Made by a program: the position numbers and the translations under genes
Notes under the pieces: model-generated
Told to the model about the DNA's origin: nothing
Seen by the model: only the letters and a program-made list of their open reading frames with translations
Databases searched by the model: none
NCBI RefSeq assembly: GCF_012276985.1
Contig: NZ_JAAXMM010000008.1
Location: 124,001 to 188,000, forward strand
Length of the DNA: 64,000 nt
Source of the DNA: Agrobacterium sp. a22-2
Lineage (GTDB): Bacteria > Pseudomonadota > Alphaproteobacteria > Rhizobiales > Rhizobiaceae
Direction of reading: 5' to 3'
Part shown: positions 28,851 to 37,537 of the stretch, piece after piece
Layout of the letters: every line of letters begins with the position of its first letter
Numbering within the stretch: position 1 is the stretch's first letter

Positions 28851-29449
28851 TGGGAGGGCGCCATTTTCTCGTGGTTCTGGCCCATCCTCTCCCAGACAGC
28901 TATGCGGCAGCTCTTGCGAGGAGCATTGTCGAAACACTGGAGGCACACGGGCATCGGGTCGATCTGCTCGACCTCTATGCCGAGGATTTTGACCCGCGCC
29001 TGACAGCGGCCGAACGGGCAAGCTACATGACCGCCGACTACGACTCGTCGGCCGTGTCCTCTCTTATCGCCCGGCTTCAGGTCGCAGACGGGCTGATCCT
29101 GGTCTTTCCGCAATGGTGGTTTAACCTTCCGGCAATCCTCAAGGGCTTCATCGACCGGGTTTTTGTGCCCGGTGTCGCTTTCGACCACGCGGCGGATGGC
29201 GGCCGCCTGATCCCGCGGCTGGATCATGTCAGGACCTTCTGGGCGGTAACCACCACTGGTTCGCCCTGGTGGATCGTCCATTTCTACATGGGCAATCCGG
29301 TCAAGCGGCTGTTGAAGCGGGGCGTCGCGACCTTCTGCGCCAGGAACGTCGATTTCCGCATGCTCTGCCTGCACGATATGGACCGCGTGTCCGCCGGGGG
29401 ACGCCGGCGGTTTATCGACACGGTCCGGGCTGCCGTCACTCGTCTATGA
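28850..29449 (+). CDS. NAD(P)H quinone oxidoreductase, flavodoxin-like fold (KefF/NQO1-type)
   Basis: A 199-residue FMN/FAD oxidoreductase. It shows VVLAHPLPDSYAAALA (phosphate loop), the mid-domain LILVFPQWWFNLPAILKGFIDRVF with the PxWW flavin-binding motif, and TTTGSPWW. These features match the NQO1/MdaB/KefF family that reduces quinones with NAD(P)H. The ATG overlaps the xseA stop, so the two are translationally coupled. It converges on a MarR gene after one base pair. Confidence 0.88.
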   Translation: MGGRHFLVVLAHPLPDSYAAALARSIVETLEAHGHRVDLLDLYAEDFDPRLTAAERASYMTADYDSSAVSSLIARLQVADGLILVFPQWWFNLPAILKGFIDRVFVPGVAFDHAADGGRLIPRLDHVRTFWAVTTTGSPWWIVHFYMGNPVKRLLKRGVATFCARNVDFRMLCLHDMDRVSAGGRRRFIDTVRAAVTRL

Positions 29450-29450
29450 C

Positions 29451-29957
29451 CTATTCGAAATGGGCAAGATAGGTCCGCAGCAACCGATCAAGTTCGCTCC
29501 TGTCGGCCGGATCCAGGCCCTCGATCAGCCGGTTCTGGTTGGCCACATGCGCCGTTACCGCCTGCTCGACGCAGACAAGGCCGCGGTCGGTGAGCGCGAT
29601 CAAGACGCTGCGCCGGTCTTCCGGGTGGGTGACCCGTTGCACGAAGCCGGCCTTTTCCAGCTGGTCGATGCGGTTGGTCATGGTGCCCGAACTCACCATC
29701 ATCGTGGCGAGCAGATCGCCGGGTGACAGCGCATAGGGCGCGCCGGAGCGACGCAGCGTTGCCAGCACATCGAAGCTCGAGGAGTTCAGCCCATGCGCCA
29801 GAAGCACTTTTTCGATCTCGCGGCCCAGATGCGTTTTCAGCCGCGACAGCCGGCCGAACAGACCCATCGCATCGACATCGAGGTCCGGCCGCTCACGCCG
29901 CCATTGGGCGAGGATGCGGTCGACACCATCCGGTTTCGGGTCGATCTGTGAACTCAT
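29451..29957 (-). CDS. MarR-family regulator
   Basis: A 168-residue winged-helix regulator. The DNA-binding domain spans about 60-130: SFDVLATLRRSGAPYALSPGDLLATMMVSSGTMTNRIDQLEKAG and the wing VTHPEDRRSVLIALT, the family signature with DxRS. It is divergent from a DMT-family exporter, and the gap holds two copies of a 16-bp palindrome, one perfect, placed at both promoters. It very probably represses itself and the exporter. The ligand is unknown. Confidence 0.92.
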   Translation of the reverse strand: MSSQIDPKPDGVDRILAQWRRERPDLDVDAMGLFGRLSRLKTHLGREIEKVLLAHGLNSSSFDVLATLRRSGAPYALSPGDLLATMMVSSGTMTNRIDQLEKAGFVQRVTHPEDRRSVLIALTDRGLVCVEQAVTAHVANQNRLIEGLDPADRSELDRLLRTYLAHFE

Positions 29958-29979
29958 GCTTCATGGATAGGGACCAGAA

Positions 29980-29995
29980 ATCTTGACGTCAAGAT
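29980..29995. promoter_or_regulatory. MarR operator, perfect palindrome
   Basis: ATCTTGACGTCAAGAT is a perfect 16-bp palindrome, 22 bp upstream of the MarR start. Size and symmetry are those of MarR-dimer operators. A near copy lies at 30017-30032. Confidence 0.75.
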
Positions 29996-30016
29996 AAATG
30001 CGGCGTATAGATATTT

Positions 30017-30032
30017 ATCTTGAGGTAGAGAT
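30017..30032. promoter_or_regulatory. MarR operator, second imperfect copy
   Basis: ATCTTGAGGTAGAGAT agrees with the perfect palindrome at 29980-29995 in 13 of 16 positions, keeps the outer ATCTTGA arm, and lies 7 bp before the exporter ATG. Centre-to-centre distance is 37 bp. Confidence 0.65.
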
Positions 30033-30039
30033 TATCGAC

Positions 30040-30930
30040 ATGAAGATAAATTCGGATTATGCGCTGACGGTTGCCGTCACGGCCCTGGCGCCGGCCATTT
30101 GGGGCAGCACCTACATCGTCACGACGCATTTGCTGCCGGCAGGATACCCGCTGACGGTCGCCATGCTCAGAGCCCTGCCGGCCGGATTGCTATTGCTCCT
30201 GCTGGTCCGTCAACTGCCCGCCGGACATTGGTGGCCTCGCGTTTTTGTGCTGGGCGCGCTGAACTTTACGCTGTTCTGGGCCATGCTGTTCGTCTCGGCC
30301 TATCGGCTGCCAGGCGGTGTTGCGGCGACTGTCGGCGCCGTGCAGCCATTGATTGTGATCGGGCTTTCGCGGCTGGTGCTGAACACGGCCATCCGTCCGC
30401 TTGCGGTGATCGCTGGATTGGCGGGCCTTTCGGGTGTCGCGCTTCTGGTGCTGACGCCCAGGGCCGCGCTTGATCCGGTCGGCGTTGCCGCGGGCCTCGC
30501 CGGCGCCGGTTTCATGGCTGCTGGCACGGTGCTGACCCGACACTGGAAGCCGCCGATCTCCAACCTCGCCTTCACAGCCTGGCAGATGACAGCCGGTGGC
30601 CTGCTGCTGGTACCGCTCGCCCTTTTGCTGGAGCCACCCTTGCCGGCGCTTAGTCTCGCCAATGTCGCAGGGCTGCTCTATCTCGGCCTGATCGGCGGCG
30701 CGCTCACCTATATCCTGTGGTTTCGCGGCTTGGCCCGTATCGAGCCGTCGGCTGCCGCATCGCTTGGCTTTCTAAGCCCTCTGGTCGCCTCCCTTCTGGG
30801 CCTGCTTCTGCTTGGCCAGGATCTCAGCCTGCTGCAGGCCGCCGGCTTCGTGGCCGTGCTGGGCAGCGTCTGGTTTGCCCAGAGGATTGGAAAGCCTGGT
30901 CTTCAGCCGCCGGCCGAAATCGGGGCGTGA
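30040..30930 (+). CDS. EamA-family (DMT) exporter, MarR-controlled
   Basis: A 296-residue transporter with ten predicted helices in two EamA repeats (about 8-140 and 150-285). IWGSTYIVTTHLLPAG and YLGLIGGALTYILWFRGLARI are typical of RhaT/YdcZ-like EamA metabolite exporters. The ATG at 30040 matches the family N-terminus; an upstream in-frame ATG lies inside the operator region. The divergent MarR gene and the two operators imply inducible efflux of a small organic compound, which cannot be named. Confidence 0.9.
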   Translation: MKINSDYALTVAVTALAPAIWGSTYIVTTHLLPAGYPLTVAMLRALPAGLLLLLLVRQLPAGHWWPRVFVLGALNFTLFWAMLFVSAYRLPGGVAATVGAVQPLIVIGLSRLVLNTAIRPLAVIAGLAGLSGVALLVLTPRAALDPVGVAAGLAGAGFMAAGTVLTRHWKPPISNLAFTAWQMTAGGLLLVPLALLLEPPLPALSLANVAGLLYLGLIGGALTYILWFRGLARIEPSAAASLGFLSPLVASLLGLLLLGQDLSLLQAAGFVAVLGSVWFAQRIGKPGLQPPAEIGA

Positions 30931-31062
30931 AGAATCGGGTACCGCCGACGGTGCCAGCATCCTATAGTTATGAGTGATCGTGCCCTTTCAAAGGTTCGAT
31001 CAAATTCCTATGTCACATGAAAGGGCCGCTGGTCCTGTCTGCTATATCAAGGAGATTTCATC

Positions 31063-31404
31063 ATGAAACGAACCACTATTGCGGTGCTGGCGGGAATCTT
31101 GACGGCAACGGTCGGTGCTGCTCCCGTCCTGGCGGACCAGTCGCAGCTGTCGACCATCCTGTTCGGCAAGATCTATAACGACAATGTCACGACCCATCAG
31201 CTTGGCATGTCGCGGCATAACGATGAAAGCGGCATGCCGTCTTTCGTTCTCTATCCATCAAAAGCCGACGTCACGGAGGCACAGGCCGAAGCAGCCCACG
31301 ACCCGCATCTGCGCGAAGCGCTTGCTCAGCGTAAGATCGCTATCCACAATGTCATCGGGATCCAGACAGCCCTCAACGGCGGCAAGGTTGTCTACTATCG
31401 TTGA
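31063..31404 (+). CDS. Secreted hypothetical protein
   Basis: A 113-residue protein with a clear signal peptide (MKRTTIAVLAGILTATVGAA, cleavage near VLADQ). The mature part is small and hydrophilic (QLSTILFGKIYNDNVTTHQLG, ending GGKVVYYR) without cysteines or a recognised domain. AAGGAG lies 9 nt before the ATG and the upstream 130 bp are AT-rich relative to the gene, so it looks like a real monocistronic gene. No function assigned. Confidence 0.7.
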   Translation: MKRTTIAVLAGILTATVGAAPVLADQSQLSTILFGKIYNDNVTTHQLGMSRHNDESGMPSFVLYPSKADVTEAQAEAAHDPHLREALAQRKIAIHNVIGIQTALNGGKVVYYR

Positions 31405-31428
31405 TCTGACCTTTAAGCATGCTCCGGT

Positions 31429-31448
31429 GCCGGCGGATATCCGCCGGC
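31429..31448. terminator. 20-bp perfect palindrome between convergent genes
   Basis: GCCGGCGGATATCCGCCGGC is fully self-complementary and lies in the 57-bp gap between two convergent stops. It could act as a bidirectional transcription barrier, but no T-run follows on either strand, so classical termination is uncertain. Confidence 0.4.
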
Positions 31449-31461
31449 CGCCTCGACAATG

Positions 31462-32715
31462 TCAGGCCCATTCGCCCTTGCGCATCACGGGAACAGTCGA
31501 TCCGTCGGCCCGCACACCGTCGATATCCACCTTGTCGGAGCCTATCATCCAGTCGATATGAATCAGGCTGGAATTGCCGCCCTGCGCGGCGATCTGATCC
31601 TGGCTGAGCGAGGCTCCGTCAAGGAAGCACTTCGAATAGCACTGGCCGAGCGCGATGTGGCAGGAAGCATTCTCATCGAACAGGGTGTTGTAGAACAGGA
31701 TACCCGACGCCGAGATCGGCGAGGAATGGGGCACCAGCGCCACTTCGCCGAGCCGCCGTGCGCCCTCATCCGTATCAAGAACCTTCAGCAGAACTTCCTC
31801 GCCGCGCGACGCCTTGGCCTGGACGATCCGGCCCGCTTCGAACCGCACCTGGATATTGTCGATCAAGGTTCCCTGGTGCGACAGCGGCTTGGTGCTGGAG
31901 ACCGTGCCTTCGACCTTCAGCGCATGCGGCGTGGTGAAGACCTCCTCGGTCGGAATATTGGGATTGCAGGTCACGCCATTCTTGGCGACCGATGCACCGC
32001 CGTGCCATTCGTGGCCATCGGCGAGACCCACCGTCAGATCCGTGCCGGGGCCGGTGAAATGCAGGGCCGCGAAGCGTTCGCCATTCAGCCAGCTGGACCG
32101 CTGGCGTAGATTGGCATTGTGCTCGCGCCAGGCGGCGACAGGATCGACCTGGTCGACGCGCGAGGCCGCAAAGATCGCATCGGCCAGCTGGGCGACCGCC
32201 ATCTCCACCGGTACATCCGGGAAGACCAGCTTTGCCCAGGACGGATTGGGATAGGAGCAGATATTCCAGTTGATGTCGAAGTTGGAGATGTATTCGAGCG
32301 CCGGCTTGTAGGCAATCGAATTGGCCTTGTTGGCGCGCGCCACCTTGGCCGGGTCCTGGCCCGACAAAAGCATCGGATTGTCGCCGGCAATCGCCAGCCG
32401 CGCCGCACCGCCGGCATAGGCCTTCGCCATGCCTTCGTAGAGCCAGCCCGATGCCTTGTCGAAGCTCTCGTCCGGCGCATGGGCATAACGCGAAAGCGTC
32501 GTCTCCTCGTCGGAATAGAAGGTGGTGACGATGCCGGCCCCGGCGATATAGGCATGTTTGGTGATATGGCGGACCAGCGGCAAGGCCGCCAGCGGAGCGG
32601 TGATCACCAGATCCTGGCCCTTCTGCAGCTGCAGTCCGACCTTTACGGCCACTTCGCCGAGTTTTTCGAGTTTGACGGGATCGACGGTCTTGGAAAAATC
32701 GGGAGCAATTGTCAT
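31462..32715 (-). CDS. Aminopeptidase of peptidase family M29
   Basis: A 417-residue metallo-aminopeptidase (AmpS/AmpT family) that removes N-terminal residues from peptides, cytoplasmic. Metal-ligand regions are seen: EVALVPHSSPI (Glu), FDENASCHIALGQCY (Glu, His, Tyr) and HIDWMIGSDKVDIDG (His, Asp), in family order near the C-terminus. The N-terminal domain with VITAPLAALPLVRHITKHAYIAGA is also typical. Length matches the family (about 410). It is divergent from a secreted hypothetical gene. Confidence 0.93.
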   Translation of the reverse strand: MTIAPDFSKTVDPVKLEKLGEVAVKVGLQLQKGQDLVITAPLAALPLVRHITKHAYIAGAGIVTTFYSDEETTLSRYAHAPDESFDKASGWLYEGMAKAYAGGAARLAIAGDNPMLLSGQDPAKVARANKANSIAYKPALEYISNFDINWNICSYPNPSWAKLVFPDVPVEMAVAQLADAIFAASRVDQVDPVAAWREHNANLRQRSSWLNGERFAALHFTGPGTDLTVGLADGHEWHGGASVAKNGVTCNPNIPTEEVFTTPHALKVEGTVSSTKPLSHQGTLIDNIQVRFEAGRIVQAKASRGEEVLLKVLDTDEGARRLGEVALVPHSSPISASGILFYNTLFDENASCHIALGQCYSKCFLDGASLSQDQIAAQGGNSSLIHIDWMIGSDKVDIDGVRADGSTVPVMRKGEWA

Positions 32716-32795
32716 CGGGACCTGCCATTGTCTTGATTATGTTGCCCGTAGCCTTAAGCCGCTTTGCGGCGAAAATGAAGATCGAAGGACCAGAA

Positions 32796-33656
32796 ATGCC
32801 ATTCCTCGAAATGTCCAGCCGAATTGCTGGTGCCGTGCCGCGTTTCGATCTTTCGATGACCCTGTTGCTGATGTCCCTGCTCTTGGCCCCGTGCCATGCC
32901 GGTGCCGCCGAGTTCGAGATGTCCGTTGAAGGCCATGACCTGGCTGTCATCGAGACCGACGAGGGGCAATCGCTGACTGTGGACGGCGAGCCGGTTCTGA
33001 CCGATACCTATATTTCCGTTGAAATGACCGAGGTCGCCGGCGTGTCCGTGGCACTCGGCATTTCCTCTGCCGGCGGCAATGCCTGCGAAGGCGCACCCTT
33101 TGTCTTGGTTCTTGCCCCGGGCGAGGCCGTGCGGCTCGATGGCCCGCTCGACACCTGTTCGCCGATCACGCCCGAAGTGGAAGACCAGCAGCTCGTCTAT
33201 GCCGAGCCGGCGGTTCCCGGGCAAGACAGCAGGCGCTGGTCCTGGACACCGCAGGATGGCTTTTCAGAGCTCTCGGCGGCGGCGTTTACGCCCGACGCGG
33301 CCAAGGGCTGGGAGGCGCTTGGCCGCGACGAGATCAGCCATCCCGCTGACATTCTGGGCTATGACGAACCGGCCGCGAAAGTCGATCGGCTGCTTGGTCC
33401 GGACAAGGCGGAATTCTTCGATTTCGTTACCGGGATCGGCAGCGCCGAGCGGCTGGGCGACCTGATTTCCGGCTCGGCCTGCCTCAAGGCCGATTGCCCC
33501 GACAATGCCGCGCTGTTGGTGGTCGACCCGGTCGAGCAGCAGGTCTATCTCGCCTGGAAGCCTTACGGCCGCAAGATCGTCGTGCGTCCGTCCGCCAAGA
33601 CCTGGCCGGAACCCGCCCGCCGCGAGTTGCGCACATGGGCGGCGAGCTGGAACTGA
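32796..33656 (+). CDS. Secreted conserved hypothetical protein
   Basis: A 286-residue protein with a signal segment (MTLLLMSLLLAPCHAGAA, near residues 21-38). I start it at the ATG at 32796 because GAAGGA lies 7 nt upstream; earlier in-frame codons lack a site. The mature part ends with a compact block (CLKADCPDNAALLVVDP, then VYLAWKPYGRKIVVRPSAKTW). The two Cys in this block may form a disulphide. It resembles periplasmic rhizobial hypotheticals; function unknown. Confidence 0.7.
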   Translation: MPFLEMSSRIAGAVPRFDLSMTLLLMSLLLAPCHAGAAEFEMSVEGHDLAVIETDEGQSLTVDGEPVLTDTYISVEMTEVAGVSVALGISSAGGNACEGAPFVLVLAPGEAVRLDGPLDTCSPITPEVEDQQLVYAEPAVPGQDSRRWSWTPQDGFSELSAAAFTPDAAKGWEALGRDEISHPADILGYDEPAAKVDRLLGPDKAEFFDFVTGIGSAERLGDLISGSACLKADCPDNAALLVVDPVEQQVYLAWKPYGRKIVVRPSAKTWPEPARRELRTWAASWN

Positions 33657-33665
33657 TGCGACCGC

Positions 33666-34139
33666 TCAGGCTGTGATTGCTGCCGCGATGGCGTTCAGAG
33701 CCTTTAGCGCGTCCTTCGGATCAAGCCGGACCTGCAGGCCGCGCTGCCCGCCGTTCATGTAGACATAGGGCTGGTCGACGGCAGCAATTTCGATAGTTGT
33801 GGGCACCTGTTTCTTCTGACCGAACGGGCTGATGCCGCCCACCACGAAGCCGGTCAGCTTCTCGGCCAGCGCCGGTTTCATCATCGCCGCCGACTTGCCG
33901 CCGAACGCCGCCGCCAGCTTCTTCATGCTGACCTCCTTGTCGGAGGGCAGGACGACGCAGACCGGCTTGCCGTCGAGTTCGGCCATCAGCGTCTTCAGCA
34001 CGCGGGCCGGATCTTCGCCGAGCGATTCCGCTGCCTGCATGCCGATACGCTCGGCATTGGGATCGTAGTCATAGGTATGGACGGTGAAGGCAAGGCCGGC
34101 TTTGGTGAGAGCTTGCGTGGCACGCGTGGTCTTCGACAT
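33666..34139 (-). CDS. ybaK: Cys-tRNA(Pro)/Cys-tRNA(Cys) deacylase YbaK
   Basis: A 157-residue trans-editing enzyme that hydrolyses mischarged Cys-tRNA(Pro). The YbaK/EbsC fold is recognised by MSKTTRATQALTKAGLAFTVH, VLKTLMAELDGKPVCVVLPSD, the conserved Lys in EVSMKKLAAAFGGKSA and VVGGISPFGQKKQVPTTIE. It starts 2 bp after the arsC-family gene stop and is co-transcribed with it. Confidence 0.93.
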   Translation of the reverse strand: MSKTTRATQALTKAGLAFTVHTYDYDPNAERIGMQAAESLGEDPARVLKTLMAELDGKPVCVVLPSDKEVSMKKLAAAFGGKSAAMMKPALAEKLTGFVVGGISPFGQKKQVPTTIEIAAVDQPYVYMNGGQRGLQVRLDPKDALKALNAIAAAITA

Positions 34140-34141
34140 CG

Positions 34142-34492
34142 TTACGCCCCGAACTCGGCGGAATAGGTCTCCGGCTTGAAGCCGATCAGCAGCTTGCCAT
34201 CGGCCTCCAGCACCGGACGCTTGATCATCGACGGCTGGGCGAGCATGAGGTCGATCGCTTTGGATTGGTCGAGATCGGCCTTCGCCTCATCGGGCAGTTT
34301 CTTGAAGGTCGTGCCGGCGCGGTTCAGCACCGTTTCCCATCCGGCCCTGGCGGTCCAGGTTTCCAGATGCGAACGGTCGATGCCCGACGCCTTGTAGTCA
34401 TGAAACGTATAGGCGACGCCATGATCGTCCAGCCACGCCAAGGCCTTCTTCATCGTGTCGCAATTCTTGATGCCGTAGATCATGGCGGCCAT
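34142..34492 (-). CDS. ArsC/Spx-family reductase-like protein (YffB type)
   Basis: A 116-residue thioredoxin-fold protein. GIKNCDTMKKALAWLDDHG has the single N-terminal Cys of the YffB group instead of the C-x-x-C of arsenate reductases, and KRPVLEADGKLLIGFKPETY is the family's C-terminal substrate/glutathione-binding strand. No ars genes are near, so a role in arsenate resistance is unlikely. It is followed by ybaK with a 2-bp gap. A second in-frame ATG (34483) is possible. Confidence 0.85.
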   Translation of the reverse strand: MAAMIYGIKNCDTMKKALAWLDDHGVAYTFHDYKASGIDRSHLETWTARAGWETVLNRAGTTFKKLPDEAKADLDQSKAIDLMLAQPSMIKRPVLEADGKLLIGFKPETYSAEFGA

Positions 34493-34682
34493 GGGATCGG
34501 TCCTCGTCGATACGGGGCGGGTAAGGGCGGCCGGAGGATCCGACGCACCGAAACTGAAATATCAAACCATGGAGTGTTCGCAAGCGGCACACTGTCACGG
34601 TGGTATCCGCCGCGTCCTAAAGTGAAGGATTGGCGCATCGAAAGTGCGGGCTTCCCTCGAAAAACCCGGTCTGCGTGTTCGC

Positions 34683-35486
34683 CTAGCCGTCTGTGCTCTC
34701 GGCCGCTTTCTTGGCCCTGTCGGCGGCGGCCTGCGCGTCGATGATGGCTTGAACCGCCTCCTCTCGGCCCGTAGCTGCATGGCTTTTCGCCATCTGAGCA
34801 AATTCCCCGGCCAGTTGAGCGGCAAGCTGCGCCGCTTCTCGAAACTTCAAGGCCGCCTGCTCATCGCCTTCTGCCTTGGCCTCCAGAGCGCGGCGCGCCG
34901 AGGCCTCGGCGGCAATCGCTTCCTGATTGGCGCTCACCGCGAAGTGCATGGCGAGCTGCGACTCGTTCAGGCTGGCGACTGTCGAGGTGCCGGCGGCATT
35001 CATGAACGTCGTATTCCAGTCCAAAGCCGCAACCAGATCGCCACAGTGTGTTGCGACATAGGTTTGAAACTGTGCGGTCATCTGGCCCATCTTTTCGGTG
35101 TTGAAATCCGCCGTCCGCGCCGCCCTTCCCAATTCCGCTCCATAACCCATGCCGAGTGTGAAGCCCGCCATCAGGCCATCGCCATAGCCGAGACGCTCGT
35201 CGGCCGAGGTCAGCACTGCCGGGGTCGGGACTTTCGCAAGCACGCCGGTCGGGTCCCCGGAGGGCATGGACAGCTCATGATATCCATCCACCACGCCGCG
35301 CAACCATCCGGGATAGGCTCCCTGGCACGCCCCTCTATGAAACTGTGGCGTATCCCGATCGGCGAAAGCGACGGTTGCATCGAACATGCTGGTGAAAAGG
35401 GCAACGCTGCCCACAAGGGCGCAGACAAGCACCGAGGCACTTCTCCTGCGCATGGATCTCACGACTTGCTCCACTAGCCGATTCAT
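34683..35486 (-). CDS. Secreted hypothetical protein with C-terminal Ala-rich helices
   Basis: A 267-residue protein. Residues 1-45 contain a signal or membrane segment (SASVLVCALVGSVALFTSMF) after a basic MNRLVEQVVRSMRRR. The middle has two Cys (GACQGAYPGW and ATHCGDL) and a Gly-rich GDGLMAGFTLGMGYGAELG. From about 185 the sequence is Ala/Glu/Gln-rich and helical, perhaps a coiled coil. GGAG lies 8 nt before the ATG at 35486; an earlier start at 35513 lacks one. No family recognised. Confidence 0.6.
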   Translation of the reverse strand: MNRLVEQVVRSMRRRSASVLVCALVGSVALFTSMFDATVAFADRDTPQFHRGACQGAYPGWLRGVVDGYHELSMPSGDPTGVLAKVPTPAVLTSADERLGYGDGLMAGFTLGMGYGAELGRAARTADFNTEKMGQMTAQFQTYVATHCGDLVAALDWNTTFMNAAGTSTVASLNESQLAMHFAVSANQEAIAAEASARRALEAKAEGDEQAALKFREAAQLAAQLAGEFAQMAKSHAATGREEAVQAIIDAQAAADRAKKAAESTDG

Positions 35487-35884
35487 CCGGGCCGCTCCCC
35501 GCTCGATCTCCATCTCTTGACGGAGAACCAGATCATGAACGACAAATGATGCAACCGCCTTGACCTGGGTCAGCTTTTGCTACGATGTGACCAACGATGC
35601 AGATCGCGTGCAGGCCCCTGTGGCATCTCTGAAACCGCGGTCAGATCAAAAGCTTGGAGCAATGGCCGTATGGGGCTTTGATGGCTCGGCTGTTTTGCGC
35701 AGGAATTCCGAGGTCTCTACACCCTCATTCCCACTCTAATGTTTTCCTCACAATAACAGATTGATTTTATTTCAGAAAATCTCTTCTTTGGCCGCCAGCG
35801 CTGAGGCGCAGGCCGTCAAAAACTTATCCTGTTGATTTGCACTGAGAGCTGACCCTGGATTGCGGGAAATTATCACTGAGAGCT
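35487..35884. other. Non-coding stretch with short direct repeats before ISL3 element
   Basis: No convincing gene in 398 bp. ACTGAGAGCTG occurs at 35841-35851 and again at 35875-35885, the second copy running into the left end of the ISL3-family element. Repeated blocks of this type occur at the ends of some IS21-family elements, so this may be the remnant of an older insertion into which the ISL3 element jumped. This is an inference from motif style only. Confidence 0.4.
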
Positions 35885-37537
35885 GGCTCTGACTCACATT
35901 TGCTGTTGTTGCGGGCGACGCTTTTGCTGATTCACCGGAGGATCAGCAATGCAGCATCGATTTCAGCGCACGAGCCTCGCGCCGCCCGGCTTTGTAGTAG
36001 ACGAAGTGAAGGTTGTCGGGGATCGCGTCCAAGTTCGGCTGCGATCGCGCTATCCCTCAGGAACTTGTCCGGCCTGCGGGAGACAGAGCCGAAGAGTTCA
36101 AAGCAGATATCTGCGCCGGCTCGCTAATCTGCCTCTTGGCGGCCGGCGAGTAGAGTTGACGATCGTGGCGCGGCGATTTTGGTGCGATGCCGTTCTATGC
36201 GGACGGCGCATCTTCTGCGAACAGTTTGATGACAGCGTGTTGGCTCGTTACGGTCGGCGCACCCAGAGGCTAGAGACAATTGTCCACCACCTCGGCTTGG
36301 CGCTCGGCGGCAGACCCGCTGCGGCCTTCGCCAATCGATTGATGGTTCCGGTGAGCAACGACACGCTGCTGCGGGTGGTCCGTCGCCGCATTGCTGACCA
36401 GAACGATGAACTCAACGTCGTAGGCATTGATGATTTTGCCTTCAGGCGCGGCCAGACCTACGGAACGATCATTTGCGATCTGGAGCGGCGGAGGCCTGTC
36501 ACCCTGTTGCCGGATCGAGCGCTGGATACGTCTCGGACATGGCTTGCCGAGCATCCGTCGATATCGATCGTCGCTCGCGATCGAGGCGGCGGCTATGGTG
36601 AGGCCATCGCGAAGGCCTTGCCTGATGCTGAGCAGGTCGCTAATCGTTGGCACCTGATGGAGAATTCCAGCCGAGCGTTTCTCGATGCAGTCGGCAAGTC
36701 GATGCGCCAGATCAGGCAGGCGGTCGGCAGCAATGTCGTTGATCCCAAGCTTTTGACCTACGCTGAGAAACCGCAGTACGAGGGATATCTGCGGCGCCAG
36801 GAGACGAACGAGGCGATCCGAGAGCTGTCGAAGAAGGGAACGTCAATTCGACAGATTGTCCGGCAAACCGGCCATAGCCGGAAGATTGTCCGCGACGTTT
36901 TGAGGGGCCAGCGCCTCGATGTCTTTCGAACACGGCCCAGCTCACTGGATAGCTGGCTGCCGTGGCTCAACGGCCGCTGGGACGAAGGCGTGCGGAATGC
37001 ATCGGCGCTCTGGCGGGAGATGAAAGCGAAGGGCTTTCCAGGACAGAGCGGGGTCGTCTCGCAATGGGCTCAGCGTCGACGTCTTGCGGAGAAGGCCAAC
37101 CAGAGTGGGCTTGCGCGAACGCCATCGGCGCGGGTCATTGCCCGGCTGATGACAACCGCACGCGACGACCTGGCAAAATCCGAAGCGATCCTGGTGGCGG
37201 CGATCGAAGTGAACGTGCCAGAGCTGATGGTCGCCCGCACGGCTATTGGTGACTTCCAATCCATGATCCGCTCCAAGACAGCACGAAAGCTTGATGAATG
37301 GCTTGAAGCTGCGAAGAACAGCCTGGTCGGCTCGTTTGCCGGCGGCGTTGAAAAAGACCTCAATGCCGTGAGAAACGCAATCATCTCACCATGGTCGAAC
37401 GGACAAACAGAAGGTCAGATCACACGACTGAAGCTTATCAAATGCCAGATGTACGGGAGAGCGAAACTCGATCTGCTGCAGACGCGTTTGATTGGCGCAT
37501 CGTAGGGGCTGCACAGCAGCAAAAGTGCGTCAGAGCC
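35885..37537 (+). mobile_element. ISL3-family insertion sequence, complete with inverted repeats
   Basis: The left end starts GGCTCTGACTCACATTTGCT at 35885 and the right end, read inward on the minus strand from 37537, starts GGCTCTGACGCACTTTTGCT. They agree in about 25 of 30 positions and enclose one transposase gene of ISL3 length. The total of 1653 bp is normal for the family. An 8-bp target duplication is not visible (TGAGAGCT against AGAAATCC), which suggests rearrangement or deletion at one side after insertion. Confidence 0.85.
35949..37505 (+). CDS. ISL3-family transposase
   Basis: A 518-residue DDE transposase without frameshift. The N-terminal zinc finger is CPACG at 40-44 with Cys 79, 84 and 90 later. 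The DDE triad is D161/D162 in VVGIDDFAFRRG, D211 in VARDRGGGYGEA and E488 in SNGQTEGQITRLK. The helical insertion between the second Asp and the Glu has a second helix-turn-helix-like stretch (KGTSIRQIVRQTGHSRKIVRDVL). The domain set and the inverted repeats around it suggest it is active. It starts 64 bp inside the left end. Confidence 0.93.
   Translation: MQHRFQRTSLAPPGFVVDEVKVVGDRVQVRLRSRYPSGTCPACGRQSRRVQSRYLRRLANLPLGGRRVELTIVARRFWCDAVLCGRRIFCEQFDDSVLARYGRRTQRLETIVHHLGLALGGRPAAAFANRLMVPVSNDTLLRVVRRRIADQNDELNVVGIDDFAFRRGQTYGTIICDLERRRPVTLLPDRALDTSRTWLAEHPSISIVARDRGGGYGEAIAKALPDAEQVANRWHLMENSSRAFLDAVGKSMRQIRQAVGSNVVDPKLLTYAEKPQYEGYLRRQETNEAIRELSKKGTSIRQIVRQTGHSRKIVRDVLRGQRLDVFRTRPSSLDSWLPWLNGRWDEGVRNASALWREMKAKGFPGQSGVVSQWAQRRRLAEKANQSGLARTPSARVIARLMTTARDDLAKSEAILVAAIEVNVPELMVARTAIGDFQSMIRSKTARKLDEWLEAAKNSLVGSFAGGVEKDLNAVRNAIISPWSNGQTEGQITRLKLIKCQMYGRAKLDLLQTRLIGAS

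Noticed and set aside
35885..37537. Target-site duplication of the ISL3 element
   Set aside because: The 8 bp on each side (TGAGAGCT and AGAAATCC) do not match, even when the ends are shifted by two bases.
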